From Paenibacillus sp. yr247 (lineage in GTDB: Bacteria > Bacillota > Bacilli > Paenibacillales > NBRC-103111): 64,000 nucleotides of DNA. The stretch's first letter is position 1; each line of letters begins with the position of its first letter. This document shows, piece after piece, positions 10,165-17,977 of this stretch. The position numbers and the translations under genes are program-made. The stretch is from positions 682,001-746,000 of the forward strand of contig NZ_FNIF01000001.1 of the NCBI RefSeq assembly GCF_900103825.1, written 5' to 3'. Under the pieces are notes generated by a model, which worked only from the letters and a program-made list of their open reading frames with translations, had not been told where the DNA came from and did no database searches.

Positions 10165-11160
10165 ATGAGCTTTTTCAAACGATTAAAAGAGAGTATTTCC
10201 AGTAAGGCCGAAGCGGTAACAAATAAGTTTAAAGAAGGACTAACCAAAACAAGAGATGCTTTCGTGGATCGTGTCGATGATTTGTTTAGCCGCCGAAAGA
10301 AAATTGACGAAGACTTTTACGAGGAGCTTGAAGAAATTCTGATTGGCGCTGATGTGGGCGTGAATACAGTACTCAAGCTTATTGATCAGCTTCGTGCCGA
10401 AGTGAAGAAACGTAAAATTGAAGATCCTGCAGAGCTTCAACCCATCCTATCGGAAAAGCTGATTGAGCTTTTGAAGGGTGACGCCGATGCAGGACTAAAT
10501 CTAAATCCAAATGGATTATCTGTTCTCTTATTTGTCGGTGTGAATGGTGTAGGGAAAACCACAACCATCGGTAAAATGGCTCATATGTTCAAATCCCAAG
10601 GTAAAAAGGTGCTGATGGCTGCTGGTGATACATTCCGTGCAGGAGCAATTGAACAATTGGAAACTTGGGGCGAACGTGTTGGTGTAGATGTGATTAAACA
10701 GCAGTCGGGGGCTGATCCTGCCGCGGTTATGTTTGATGCCGTACAAGCTGCAAAGACGCGCGGTGTTGACATTTTGTTATGCGATACGGCGGGACGCTTG
10801 CAAAACAAAGTGAATCTGATGGAGGAACTGAACAAGATTTATCGCGTAATCCAACGTGAAATTCCAGACGCTCCTCATGAGGTTATTCTTGTATTAGATG
10901 CGACTACAGGACAAAATGCACTCAGCCAAGCAAAGCTTTTCGGTGACAAAACGGGTCTGACGGGATTGGTGCTTTCTAAACTCGATGGTACTGCAAAAGG
11001 CGGAATCGTTGTGGCAATCCGTCAGGAGTTGTCGATACCTGTGAAGTTTGTTGGCCTTGGAGAAAAAATGGATGATTTACAGCCTTTTGATTCTGAGCAA
11101 TTTGTACATGCCCTATTTGGTAAATGGATCAGCGAGCAAAAAGAGGATCTTGAAAAATAA
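10165..11160 (+). CDS. ftsY: Signal recognition particle receptor FtsY
   Basis: FtsY is the membrane-associated GTPase that docks the SRP-ribosome complex to the translocon. The 331-residue protein has a short charged N-terminus, an N domain and a G domain with GVNGVGKTT (from residue 125), DTAGRL and LSKLDGTAKGG. The ribosome binding site is TTAGGAGGAACC. A terminator follows at 11189. Confidence 0.96.
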   Translation: MSFFKRLKESISSKAEAVTNKFKEGLTKTRDAFVDRVDDLFSRRKKIDEDFYEELEEILIGADVGVNTVLKLIDQLRAEVKKRKIEDPAELQPILSEKLIELLKGDADAGLNLNPNGLSVLLFVGVNGVGKTTTIGKMAHMFKSQGKKVLMAAGDTFRAGAIEQLETWGERVGVDVIKQQSGADPAAVMFDAVQAAKTRGVDILLCDTAGRLQNKVNLMEELNKIYRVIQREIPDAPHEVILVLDATTGQNALSQAKLFGDKTGLTGLVLSKLDGTAKGGIVVAIRQELSIPVKFVGLGEKMDDLQPFDSEQFVHALFGKWISEQKEDLEK

Positions 11161-11188
11161 TTTTTTACTTCTCTAGTGCGTGAGAAAT

Positions 11189-11226
11189 TCTCCTTAACCG
11201 TTTGACGGTTTGAGGGGATTTTTTAT
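11189..11226 (+). terminator. Rho-independent terminator after ftsY
   Basis: The inner stem AACCGT/ACGGTT has a three-base loop. It is extended by an outer TTCTCCT/AGGGGA helix with G-U pairs and ends in TTTTTT. It closes the smc-ftsY unit just upstream of the ylxM promoter. Confidence 0.8.
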
Positions 11227-11251
11227 ATGTTTAGCTGACAAGGTATAATGC

Positions 11252-11280
11252 TTGACAATCATCTTGGAATTCAGTATGAT
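11252..11280 (+). promoter_or_regulatory. Sigma-A promoter for ylxM-ffh
   Basis: TTGACA (11252-11257) and TATGAT (11275-11280) are separated by exactly 17 bp, 51 bp before the chosen ylxM start. This is the best housekeeping promoter in the window. It also shows that a longer ylxM reading beginning at 11248 cannot be the real gene. Confidence 0.8.
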
Positions 11281-11331
11281 AGGTTCTGTTGTGCTGCTGT
11301 CAAGTGCGCAACCTTTACGGAGGTGGATGAA

Positions 11332-11682
11332 ATGTCTATCGATCAAATGCTTGAGAAAACGAATCGCATTAATCTGCTATTTGATTTCTATGAACCGCTG
11401 TTGACCGATAAACAGAGAACGTTCCTTCAATTGTATTTTCATGATGATTACTCGCTCGGAGAAATCGCTGAGAATTTTGAAATTAGCCGCCAGGCGGTAT
11501 ATGAACATATCAAACGTGCAGAGCTGACGCTACAGGATTATGAAGGTAAGCTGCATCTGTTACATAAGCACGAACAACGTATGAAGCTTCGTGCAGAGCT
11601 GGTTCAGATGTTTGATGTTTGCGAACCTGAGCTAAAGAGGAAAACGACGGAGCTTTTTGATACAATAATAGGGATCGATTGA
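11332..11682 (+). CDS. ylxM: SRP-associated helix-turn-helix protein YlxM
   Basis: YlxM is a small conserved protein always found next to ffh in Firmicutes. It is reported to stimulate the SRP GTPases. The 116-residue product has a sigma-factor region 4-like helix-turn-helix at about residues 40-62, with [21 protein letters not shown] 11332 follows GGAGGTGGA. The longer in-frame ORF from 11248 starts inside the -35 element of the promoter and is rejected. Confidence 0.92.
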   Translation: MSIDQMLEKTNRINLLFDFYEPLLTDKQRTFLQLYFHDDYSLGEIAENFEISRQAVYEHIKRAELTLQDYEGKLHLLHKHEQRMKLRAELVQMFDVCEPELKRKTTELFDTIIGID

Positions 11683-11713
11683 AATAGAAGTCCAGAAGCA
11701 GGAGGTGAAGCGC

Positions 11714-13072
11714 ATGGCATTTGAAGGATTGGCAAACCGATTACAGAACGTTTTCGGAAAGCTGAGAAGCAAAGGTAAGCTGACGGAAGAAGATGTAGGC
11801 GAAGCGCTTCGCGAGGTACGATTGGCTCTGCTCGAAGCGGACGTTAACTTTAAAGTTGTCAAAGACTTTATTGCTAAGGTGAAGGAACAAGCAATCGGAC
11901 AAGAAGTACTGAAATCCTTCACACCAGGTATGATTGTTATCGATATCGTTAACAAAGAGCTAACATCACTTATGGGCGGTACGCAAAGTAAGTTAGCTCG
12001 TTCGAACCGACCGCCAACCGTCATTATGATGGCAGGTTTGCAAGGGGCAGGTAAGACAACGACTTCAGGCAAGCTGGCGAAGATGCTGCTTAAACAAAAC
12101 CATAGACCGCTTCTTGTGGCTTGTGACATTTATCGTCCTGCTGCGATCAAGCAGCTACAGGTTCTTGGAGAACAGCTAAATGTTCCGGTATTCGCACTTG
12201 GGGATCAAGTGAATCCTGTTGACATTGCTAAAGCAGGACTTCAGCATGCCAAAGATAACGGTAATGATTATGTCATTATTGATACCGCAGGTCGTTTACA
12301 CATTGACGAAAACCTGATGGACGAGCTGAAAAATGTCCGATCTGCCGTAGAACCCGATGAGATTTTACTCGTTGTCGATGCGATGACCGGGCAGGATGCG
12401 GTCAATGTCGCAGAAAGCTTTCATCAACAGCTTGAACTAACGGGTGTTGTGCTGACTAAGCTTGATGGCGATACCCGCGGTGGCGCAGCGTTATCTGTTA
12501 AAGCCGTTACAGGATGCCCGATAAAGTTCGTAGCTAGCGGCGAGAAGATGGATGCCTTAGAACCATTCTTTCCTGATCGTATGGCCTCAAGAATTCTCGG
12601 AATGGGCGATATGCTCACTTTGATCGAGAAGGCGCAAGCCGGTATCGACATGGACAAGGCGAAAGAGATGGAGCGCAAAATGCGCAACGCTGAATTCACT
12701 TTCGAGGATTTCCTTGATCAGATGGAGCAAGTAAAGAAGATGGGTCCATTGGATCAAATTCTTGAGATGCTGCCGGGAGCCAATAAGATCAAAGGTATGA
12801 AAGATATGAAGGTTGACGACAAACAAATGGCACGTGTTGAAGCTATTGTGAAGTCTATGACAACCGAAGAAAAACGCAAGCCTGAACTTCTTAATGCGAA
12901 CCGTCGTAAACGGATTGCGCTAGGCAGCGGCAACTCGGTGCAAGAGGTAAACCGTTTCATCAAACAGTTCGACGATATGCGCAAAATGATGAAGCAGTTT
13001 TCCGGTATGATGGGACCTAAAGGTGCCAAAGGGATGAAGAAGCTAGGCAAGGGATTTAAATTCCCCTTTTAA
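11714..13072 (+). CDS. ffh: Signal recognition particle protein Ffh
   Basis: Ffh binds signal sequences on nascent chains and, with 4.5S RNA, delivers ribosomes to FtsY. The product is 452 residues with N, G and M domains. The P-loop is GLQGAGKTT (from residue 108), the G4 region is LTKLDGDTRGG, and the C-terminus is rich in Met (MMKQFSGMMG). ATG 11714 is used. The GTG at 11705 is within the GGAGGTG ribosome binding site. Confidence 0.97.
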   Translation: MAFEGLANRLQNVFGKLRSKGKLTEEDVGEALREVRLALLEADVNFKVVKDFIAKVKEQAIGQEVLKSFTPGMIVIDIVNKELTSLMGGTQSKLARSNRPPTVIMMAGLQGAGKTTTSGKLAKMLLKQNHRPLLVACDIYRPAAIKQLQVLGEQLNVPVFALGDQVNPVDIAKAGLQHAKDNGNDYVIIDTAGRLHIDENLMDELKNVRSAVEPDEILLVVDAMTGQDAVNVAESFHQQLELTGVVLTKLDGDTRGGAALSVKAVTGCPIKFVASGEKMDALEPFFPDRMASRILGMGDMLTLIEKAQAGIDMDKAKEMERKMRNAEFTFEDFLDQMEQVKKMGPLDQILEMLPGANKIKGMKDMKVDDKQMARVEAIVKSMTTEEKRKPELLNANRRKRIALGSGNSVQEVNRFIKQFDDMRKMMKQFSGMMGPKGAKGMKKLGKGFKFPF

Positions 13073-13107
13073 ATAAGCATTTTATTCTAAGTAGGAGGTG
13101 ATTTTTC

Positions 13108-13380
13108 ATGGCAGTACGTATTCGTCTTAAACGTGTAGGCGCTCATAAAGCTCCTTTTTACCGTGTGGTTGTTTCGGATTCCCGTTCCCCGCGTGATGGT
13201 CGTTTTATCGAAGAAATCGGTACTTATAACCCAATTGCTGAACCAGCAGCTGTAACTCTTGATGAGGAGAAAGCGCTGAAATGGCTTCAAACTGGCGCTC
13301 AACCGTCCGATACAGTTCGCAGCCTGTTCTCAAAAGCAGGTCTGATGACTAAGTTTCACGAGCTGAAATTACAGAAGTAA
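13108..13380 (+). CDS. rpsP: 30S ribosomal protein S16
   Basis: S16 is a primary binder of 16S rRNA in the body of the small subunit. The 90-residue sequence begins with the family signature [20 protein letters not shown] and is full length. GGAGGTGA lies upstream. It follows ffh after 35 bp and precedes khpA, the usual order. Confidence 0.97.
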   Translation: MAVRIRLKRVGAHKAPFYRVVVSDSRSPRDGRFIEEIGTYNPIAEPAAVTLDEEKALKWLQTGAQPSDTVRSLFSKAGLMTKFHELKLQK

Positions 13381-13406
13381 TCTGTTATCTTTCGGAGGGT
13401 GGGTTC

Positions 13407-13637
13407 ATGAAGGATCTTATCACCGTTATTGCTAAGGCTCTTGTCGATCATCCGGAAGAAGTGCGTGTCGCTGTGGTGGAGAAAGATGACAAGATCGAGT
13501 ACAGGCTTTCTGTCCATCCCGACGATGTCGGTAAAGTGATTGGCAAGCAGGGCAAGATTGCGAAGTCGCTCCGCACAGTTGTCACGTCGGCAGCAGTGAA
13601 AGAAACGAAGCGGGTAGCCGTTGAAATCGTTTCATAA
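13407..13637 (+). CDS. khpA: KH-domain RNA-binding protein KhpA (YlqC)
   Basis: This 76-residue protein is a single KH domain with the RNA-binding loop GKVIGKQGKIAK. KhpA partners KhpB in Firmicutes and affects cell length and RNA metabolism. The usual downstream neighbour in Bacillus, ylqD, is missing here. A terminator follows instead. Confidence 0.93.
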   Translation: MKDLITVIAKALVDHPEEVRVAVVEKDDKIEYRLSVHPDDVGKVIGKQGKIAKSLRTVVTSAAVKETKRVAVEIVS

Positions 13638-13643
13638 GAAATT

Positions 13644-13673
13644 AGGTTAGGATTTAGTTCCTAACCTTTTTCT
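13644..13673 (+). terminator. Rho-independent terminator after khpA
   Basis: AGGTTAGGA (13644-13652) and TCCTAACCT (13659-13667) form a perfect nine-pair stem with a six-base loop, followed by TTTTCTTG. Confidence 0.85.
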
Positions 13674-13718
13674 TGTATGGTTTGAAGTTAAATTAATGTG
13701 GAGGTTGGGCAAGCGCAT

Positions 13719-14234
13719 ATGAGCGAAAAACTTGTGACAGTTGGTCGAATAGTGAATAGCCACGGTATTCGTGGAGAGCTAAAAGTGGTTCCGGAAACTG
13801 ATTTTCCTGAGCGTTTTGATAAAGGGAACGCATTGATTATTGTAGATTCTCAAAATAAGCAAACGCCGGTGACGGTGCAAACCTCCCGCTTACATAAAAA
13901 TATGTTTATCTTGCAGTTTGACCAGTTCTCTAACATTAATGATGTTGAGAAATTCAAAGGCTCACTTCTCAAGATTGAAGCTAAGGATCAACAGCCTCTT
14001 GAAGAGGGAGAATACTATTATCACGAGATCATTGGCTGTAAGGTGGTTACGGAAGAAGGCCAGGAGTTAGGGCTTGTTTCTGAGGTGTTGACACCCGGAG
14101 CTAATGACGTATGGGTCGTTTCCTTGCCGAAAGGAAAACAGTTGCTTCTTCCCGTCATTGATGATGTGATACTCGATGTGGACATTACCCTCAAAACGAT
14201 TCATATTCATCTAATGGAAGGATTACTGGAATGA
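13719..14234 (+). CDS. rimM: Ribosome maturation factor RimM
   Basis: RimM assists late 30S assembly around the 3' head domain and binds S19. The chosen product has 171 residues, begins [20 protein letters not shown] and carries a PRC-barrel in its second half. ATG 13719 fits the family N-terminus. A GTG at 13698 would add seven residues but sits in the ribosome binding region GTGGAGGTT. The stop overlaps trmD (ATGA), so the two are coupled. Confidence 0.93.
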   Translation: MSEKLVTVGRIVNSHGIRGELKVVPETDFPERFDKGNALIIVDSQNKQTPVTVQTSRLHKNMFILQFDQFSNINDVEKFKGSLLKIEAKDQQPLEEGEYYYHEIIGCKVVTEEGQELGLVSEVLTPGANDVWVVSLPKGKQLLLPVIDDVILDVDITLKTIHIHLMEGLLE

Positions 14235-14989
14235 GAATCGATGTATTGACCCTGTTCCCGGAAATGTTCGAGGGCGTGTTTTCGTCCAGCATTTTAGGAA
14301 AAGCACGTGACAAGGGGATTGTTGCTCTCAACACAGTTAATTTTCGAGATTATTCTAATAATAAGCATAATACAGTAGATGATTATCCTTACGGAGGCGG
14401 TGGAGGTATGGTTCTAAAGCCAGAGCCGATATTTGCTGCTGTTGAGGATCTGCCAATACATCAAGAAGCTGGACAAGATCCTGTGAAACCGCGAGTGATA
14501 CTCATGTGTCCACAAGGGACGCCGTTCACTCAGAAGAAAGCGGAGGAGCTGTCTAACGAACAGCATCTCGTGTTTATTTGTGGTCATTATGAAGGATATG
14601 ATGAGCGCATTAGGCAGTATCTAGTGACGGATGAGCTGTCCATAGGTGATTATGTATTAACAGGCGGCGAGTTACCTGCCATGGTCGTTATAGACAGCGT
14701 AGTGAGGCTGCTGCCAGGTGTGCTTGGCAATGAGATGTCAGCAGTGACAGATTCGTTCTCCACAGGCTTGCTGGAGTATCCTCACTACACGAGGCCTGCT
14801 AAGTTTAGGGACTGGGACGTGCCTGAGATGTTATTATCAGGGCATCATGAAAATGTGAAGCGATGGCGCCGCAAGGAGTCTCTGTTCCGGACGCTGGAAC
14901 GCCGTCCTGATTTGCTTGAAGGAAGAGAACTATCCAAAGAGGAAAAAGCATGGGTGGTTGAATGGAAAGGGCGGAAGCAGGAGGAGTAA
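14231..14989 (+). CDS. trmD: tRNA (guanine-37-N1)-methyltransferase TrmD
   Basis: TrmD methylates G37 of tRNAs with S-adenosylmethionine and so prevents frameshifting. The 252-residue SPOUT enzyme shows [13 protein letters not shown] at its start, the knot motifs [11 protein letters not shown] and [11 protein letters not shown], and YTRPA further on. It overlaps rimM by 4 bp. Confidence 0.97.
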   Translation: MRIDVLTLFPEMFEGVFSSSILGKARDKGIVALNTVNFRDYSNNKHNTVDDYPYGGGGGMVLKPEPIFAAVEDLPIHQEAGQDPVKPRVILMCPQGTPFTQKKAEELSNEQHLVFICGHYEGYDERIRQYLVTDELSIGDYVLTGGELPAMVVIDSVVRLLPGVLGNEMSAVTDSFSTGLLEYPHYTRPAKFRDWDVPEMLLSGHHENVKRWRRKESLFRTLERRPDLLEGRELSKEEKAWVVEWKGRKQEE

Positions 14990-15008
14990 GTCCCCAAAAA
15001 CTTCTCTA

Positions 15009-15037
15009 TTGAATTTCGTTCCTGTCTATGATAATAT
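15009..15037 (+). promoter_or_regulatory. Probable promoter for rplS
   Basis: TTGAAT (15009-15014) and TAATAT (15032-15037) are 17 bp apart, and TGA precedes the -10 as an extended element. It lies in the 164-bp gap between trmD and rplS and would give a leader of about 110 bases. Confidence 0.55.
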
Positions 15038-15044
15038 ATATTCT

Positions 15045-15140
15045 GTTGTGAATTTTTTAACTGTTCGAGTCTGGTGGTCCTCTACGCATAACAGCTAAGC
15101 TATACATCGTAGATAAGCGGAATGAACACCTGTGTGGAAG
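15045..15140 (+). ncRNA. Putative L19 leader (5' UTR of rplS)
   Basis: Low-GC Gram-positives carry a structured leader in front of rplS that is thought to mediate autoregulation. Here CTACG (15082-15086) pairs with CGTAG (15108-15112), enclosing a small AGC/GCT hairpin with a TAA loop (15093-15101), and further short pairings flank the ribosome binding site. The position and length fit. I cannot check the match to the family model by eye. Confidence 0.45.
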
Positions 15141-15153
15141 GAGGGAGTCAACT

Positions 15154-15495
15154 ATGAATCTTATTCAAGAGATTACGAAAGAGCAACTCCGTACGGATAT
15201 TCCTAATTTCCGTCCAGGAGACACACTTAAAGTACACGTAAAAGTTATCGAGGGTACACGTGAGCGTATTCAGCTGTTTGAAGGTGTTGTTATTAAACGC
15301 CACGGCGGTGGAATTAGCGAAACGTTTACAGTTCGTAAAATTTCTTACGGTGTGGGTGTGGAAAGAACTTTCCCATTCCATTCTCCGAAGATTGACAAGA
15401 TTGAAGTGGCTCGCCGTGGTAAAGTTCGTCGTGCGAAACTTTATTATCTGCGTGGTCTTCGTGGTAAAGCAGCAAGAATTAAAGAAATTCGATAA
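15154..15495 (+). CDS. rplS: 50S ribosomal protein L19
   Basis: L19 sits at the subunit interface of the 50S ribosome. The 113-residue sequence has the family stretches [25 protein letters not shown] and [18 protein letters not shown], and is full length. AAGGAGGGAG precedes the ATG. It has its own promoter and leader and ends at a terminator. Confidence 0.97.
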   Translation: MNLIQEITKEQLRTDIPNFRPGDTLKVHVKVIEGTRERIQLFEGVVIKRHGGGISETFTVRKISYGVGVERTFPFHSPKIDKIEVARRGKVRRAKLYYLRGLRGKAARIKEIR

Positions 15496-15502
15496 GAAAA
15501 CG

Positions 15503-15538
15503 GGGGGCTTGTTCAGGCAAGTCTCCTTTTCGTTTTTA
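15503..15538 (+). terminator. Rho-independent terminator after rplS
   Basis: GGGGGCTTG (15503-15511) pairs with CAAGTCTCC (15518-15526), including two G-U pairs, and is followed by TTTTCGTTTTT. Confidence 0.8.
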
Positions 15539-15585
15539 TGGTGCATAATATACATAAACCAAAACTGGAAAAGAGGCAATCAGTG

Positions 15586-16203
15586 ATGGAACAGAAAAAT
15601 CAAGAAAAGCCTTACGTAGAGCCGGTTACAACAGCTGAAACGACTTCCGTTAAAAAGGCAAAAAACGAAACATGGGAATGGATCAAAGCATTAGTTATCG
15701 CGGGAGTGCTCGTGATTATCATTCGTTGGTTCCTGTTCTCTCCGTTCATTGTGGATGGAGATTCCATGCGTCCGAATTTTATGACAGGTGAACGACTTAT
15801 TGTCAATAAAATTGTTTATGACATTCGCTCGCCGAAACGAGGAGAAGTCATCGTTTTCCATGCGCCGGAAGGTAAGGATTACATTAAGCGCGTAATTGGT
15901 CTTCCAGGGGAGACAGTAAAGGTAGCTGGTGATAAGGTTTTCATAAATGGTCAACAAATTGATCAGCCTTTCATCCAGGAAGCGATTGAACAAGCGAATA
16001 AAGAAGGACATGCTTATAATACGTTGTCGGACTTTCCGGAAACGAGAGTGCCTGATGGTGAGATTTTCGCAATGGGAGATAACCGTCCGAATTCAAAGGA
16101 TAGCCGAACTAAGAGTGTTGGTTTCGTTCCTTACAACAAAATCGTTGGTCGTGCAGAAGTTATTTTTTGGCCGATGAGCAAAATTAGGTTTATACATTTT
16201 TGA
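15586..16203 (+). CDS. lepB: Type I signal peptidase
   Basis: This enzyme removes signal peptides from exported proteins at the outer face of the membrane. The product is 205 residues with one N-terminal membrane helix (about 33-51), nucleophile S60 in GDSMRPNF, general base K101 in DYIKRVIG and the GDNRPNSKDSR box. ATG 15586 follows AAGAGG. An upstream in-frame ATG at 15538 is in the tail of the rplS terminator and has no ribosome binding site. The place between rplS and rbgA is common outside B. subtilis. Confidence 0.94.
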   Translation: MEQKNQEKPYVEPVTTAETTSVKKAKNETWEWIKALVIAGVLVIIIRWFLFSPFIVDGDSMRPNFMTGERLIVNKIVYDIRSPKRGEVIVFHAPEGKDYIKRVIGLPGETVKVAGDKVFINGQQIDQPFIQEAIEQANKEGHAYNTLSDFPETRVPDGEIFAMGDNRPNSKDSRTKSVGFVPYNKIVGRAEVIFWPMSKIRFIHF

Positions 16204-16214
16204 GGTGAAGAAGA

Positions 16215-17078
16215 ATGACCATTCAATGGTTTCCCGGTCACATGACCAAGGCTCGAAGACAGATTGAAGAAAAGCTGAAGCTGATTGATGTCGTTATTGA
16301 GCTCTTGGATGCCCGCATACCGCTCTCCAGCCGGAACCCGATGGTTGATGAGATTTTGAAAGATAAACCGCGCTTGGTTCTGTTGAACAAGAACGATTTG
16401 GCAGATCCGCAAGTAACGGCGGAATGGGTACGATATTTTGCTGACAAAGGTCTTCCGGCCTTGCCGATAGACGCAGCGAACGGAACTCATGTAAAAGAAA
16501 TTTTGCCAAGAGTTAAGCAGCTATGGGCACACAAAATTGAAAGCCAGCTTCGCAAAGGGATCAATCCCCGCGCAGTAAGAGCGCTTATTGTGGGTATACC
16601 AAACGTTGGGAAATCGACTCTTATTAATCAGTTAGCTGGTAAGAAAATAGCAGCTACCGGAGATAAGCCTGGTGTCACTAAGGGGCAGCAATGGATTAAA
16701 GTTGGAACCGAGATGGACTTACTGGACACGCCTGGTATTTTGTGGCCGAAGTTTGAAGACCAACTGGTTGGTATGAGATTGGCAGCAACGGGTGCAATTA
16801 AAGAAGAACTGCTGCATTTAGATGAGATTGCACTATTTGTCGTTAAATACATGGTTCAGAATTATGGGGCCGGTATTCAGGAGCGTTTTGCGATTCAAGA
16901 GCTTCCTGAAGACTTAGATGACGTAAATGAAATGGTTAAGGTCATGGAGGCTATTGGTCGTAAACGCGGAGCCATTGTGAGTGGTGGTAAAGTGGATTTG
17001 GACAAAGCGTCTTTGATTATTATACGTGAGCTTAGGGCAGGTAAGATGGGGCGTATTTCCCTGGAAAAGCCCTTTTGA
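16215..17078 (+). CDS. rbgA: Ribosome biogenesis GTPase RbgA (YlqF)
   Basis: RbgA is needed for late 50S assembly. The 287-residue protein is a circularly permuted GTPase: the G4 motif LNKND comes before the P-loop GIPNVGKST (127-135) and the G3 motif DTPG. The C-terminal helical domain is present. It starts 11 bp after lepB behind GAGGTGAAG and may share its transcript. Confidence 0.95.
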   Translation: MTIQWFPGHMTKARRQIEEKLKLIDVVIELLDARIPLSSRNPMVDEILKDKPRLVLLNKNDLADPQVTAEWVRYFADKGLPALPIDAANGTHVKEILPRVKQLWAHKIESQLRKGINPRAVRALIVGIPNVGKSTLINQLAGKKIAATGDKPGVTKGQQWIKVGTEMDLLDTPGILWPKFEDQLVGMRLAATGAIKEELLHLDEIALFVVKYMVQNYGAGIQERFAIQELPEDLDDVNEMVKVMEAIGRKRGAIVSGGKVDLDKASLIIIRELRAGKMGRISLEKPF

Positions 17079-17118
17079 ACTAAAAAGCCTACGGCGTAAA
17101 AGTTATCTGAATAAGATG

Positions 17119-17170
17119 AAGTCACTTTTGGACTCTGCTGTGAAGCAGGTTCGAAGGTGGCTTATTTCTT
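17119..17170 (+). terminator. Imperfect hairpin after rbgA, possible terminator
   Basis: A long imperfect stem runs from 17119 to 17163. It is built around the perfect CTGCT/AGCAG helix with a GTGA loop, with AAGTCA pairing to TGGCTT at its base. ATTTCTTTT follows. Several mismatches keep the call weak. The 177-bp gap contains no gene. Confidence 0.45.
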
Positions 17171-17203
17171 TTAATAATGAACGTTGAAAAAAATGGGTGT
17201 GGC

Positions 17204-17229
17204 TTGACGAAGCGGCAATCCATTATAAT
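17204..17229 (+). promoter_or_regulatory. Possible promoter for rnhB
   Basis: TTGACG (17204-17209) and a perfect TATAAT (17224-17229) lie just upstream of rnhB. The spacing is only 14 bp, shorter than normal, so the two hexamers may not act together. Confidence 0.35.
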
Positions 17230-17255
17230 CAAGAGATGGGAAGGGGCGAAAGCCA

Positions 17256-17903
17256 ATGCTAGAGCATGAAAAATTGATATGGGAGCAAGGTTTTACCCTT
17301 GTAGCTGGTATTGATGAGGTAGGTAGAGGCTGTTTATTCGGTGATGTAGTCGCAGCTGCCGTTATACTACCGATTGGGTATGTGCTGGATGGGGTGGACG
17401 ATTCTAAAAAGCTTTCTGAAAAGAAGCGAGATGTTTTCTATGACCAGATTATGAACGAAGCGATAGCTGTTGGAATAGGAATTGTGGATGTAGACATGAT
17501 TGAAGAGATCAATATTAAACAAGCGGCCAGACTTGCAATGAAGCAGGCAGTAGAGCAGTTGAGTATAGTACCTGATTATCTGCTTGTTGATGCGGAGAAC
17601 GTTAACGTGGACGTTAAACAAACGTCGTTAATACATGGAGATGCTCTTAGTCAATCTATTGCAGCCGCATCGATTATTGCTAAGGTTACAAGAGATCGTA
17701 TGTGTGTGGAATGGGATGAGCAATTTCCCGAATATGGACTTGCTATACATAAAGGGTACGCAACGAAACACCATAGAGAGATGCTATTACGTTATGGTCC
17801 TACACCGCTTCATCGCAAATTATTTATACGTAAAGTGATGGCGCAATTGGAAGAGAAAGAGACCGAGCGGCAGTCTGAACAGCTGGAACTGGACTTCATC
17901 TAA
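17256..17903 (+). CDS. rnhB: Ribonuclease HII
   Basis: RNase HII removes ribonucleotides from DNA and degrades RNA in hybrids. The 215-residue protein has the metal-binding start of the family (D20 and E21 in GIDEVGRG), DDSKKLSEKKR, a central Asp at D112, and IIAKVTRDR with the last Asp. The motif reads IDEVGRGCLFGD rather than the more common IDEAGRGPLAG, a mild variation. It follows rbgA, as in Bacillus. Confidence 0.94.
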   Translation: MLEHEKLIWEQGFTLVAGIDEVGRGCLFGDVVAAAVILPIGYVLDGVDDSKKLSEKKRDVFYDQIMNEAIAVGIGIVDVDMIEEINIKQAARLAMKQAVEQLSIVPDYLLVDAENVNVDVKQTSLIHGDALSQSIAAASIIAKVTRDRMCVEWDEQFPEYGLAIHKGYATKHHREMLLRYGPTPLHRKLFIRKVMAQLEEKETERQSEQLELDFI

Positions 17904-17913
17904 CTTATTCTTA

Positions 17914-17941
17914 TAAAGAAAAGGCAATAAGACGCCGATAA
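17914..17941 (+). promoter_or_regulatory. Predicted sigma-D (sigma-28) promoter before the FliK-like gene
   Basis: TAAA (17914-17917) is followed after 16 bp by GCCGATAA (17934-17941). The B. subtilis SigD consensus is TAAA, 14 to 16 bp, GCCGATAT. The -10 here matches 7 of 8 of that and is identical to the E. coli sigma-28 -10. It lies 36 bp upstream of the ATG at 17978. No other gene could use it. Confidence 0.65.
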
Positions 17942-17977
17942 TATACATAAGCGTTAGGAAGATTTGAGGTGAACGGC

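Noticed and set aside
11248-11331. N-terminal extension of YlxM by 28 codons
   Set aside because: The extension covers the -35 and -10 of a near-consensus promoter, and the family N-terminus matches the ATG at 11332.
17140-17165. GGTTCGAA in the rbgA-rnhB gap, resembling a tRNA T-loop
   Set aside because: The flanking bases do not form a five-pair T stem, and no acceptor or anticodon arm can be built around it.
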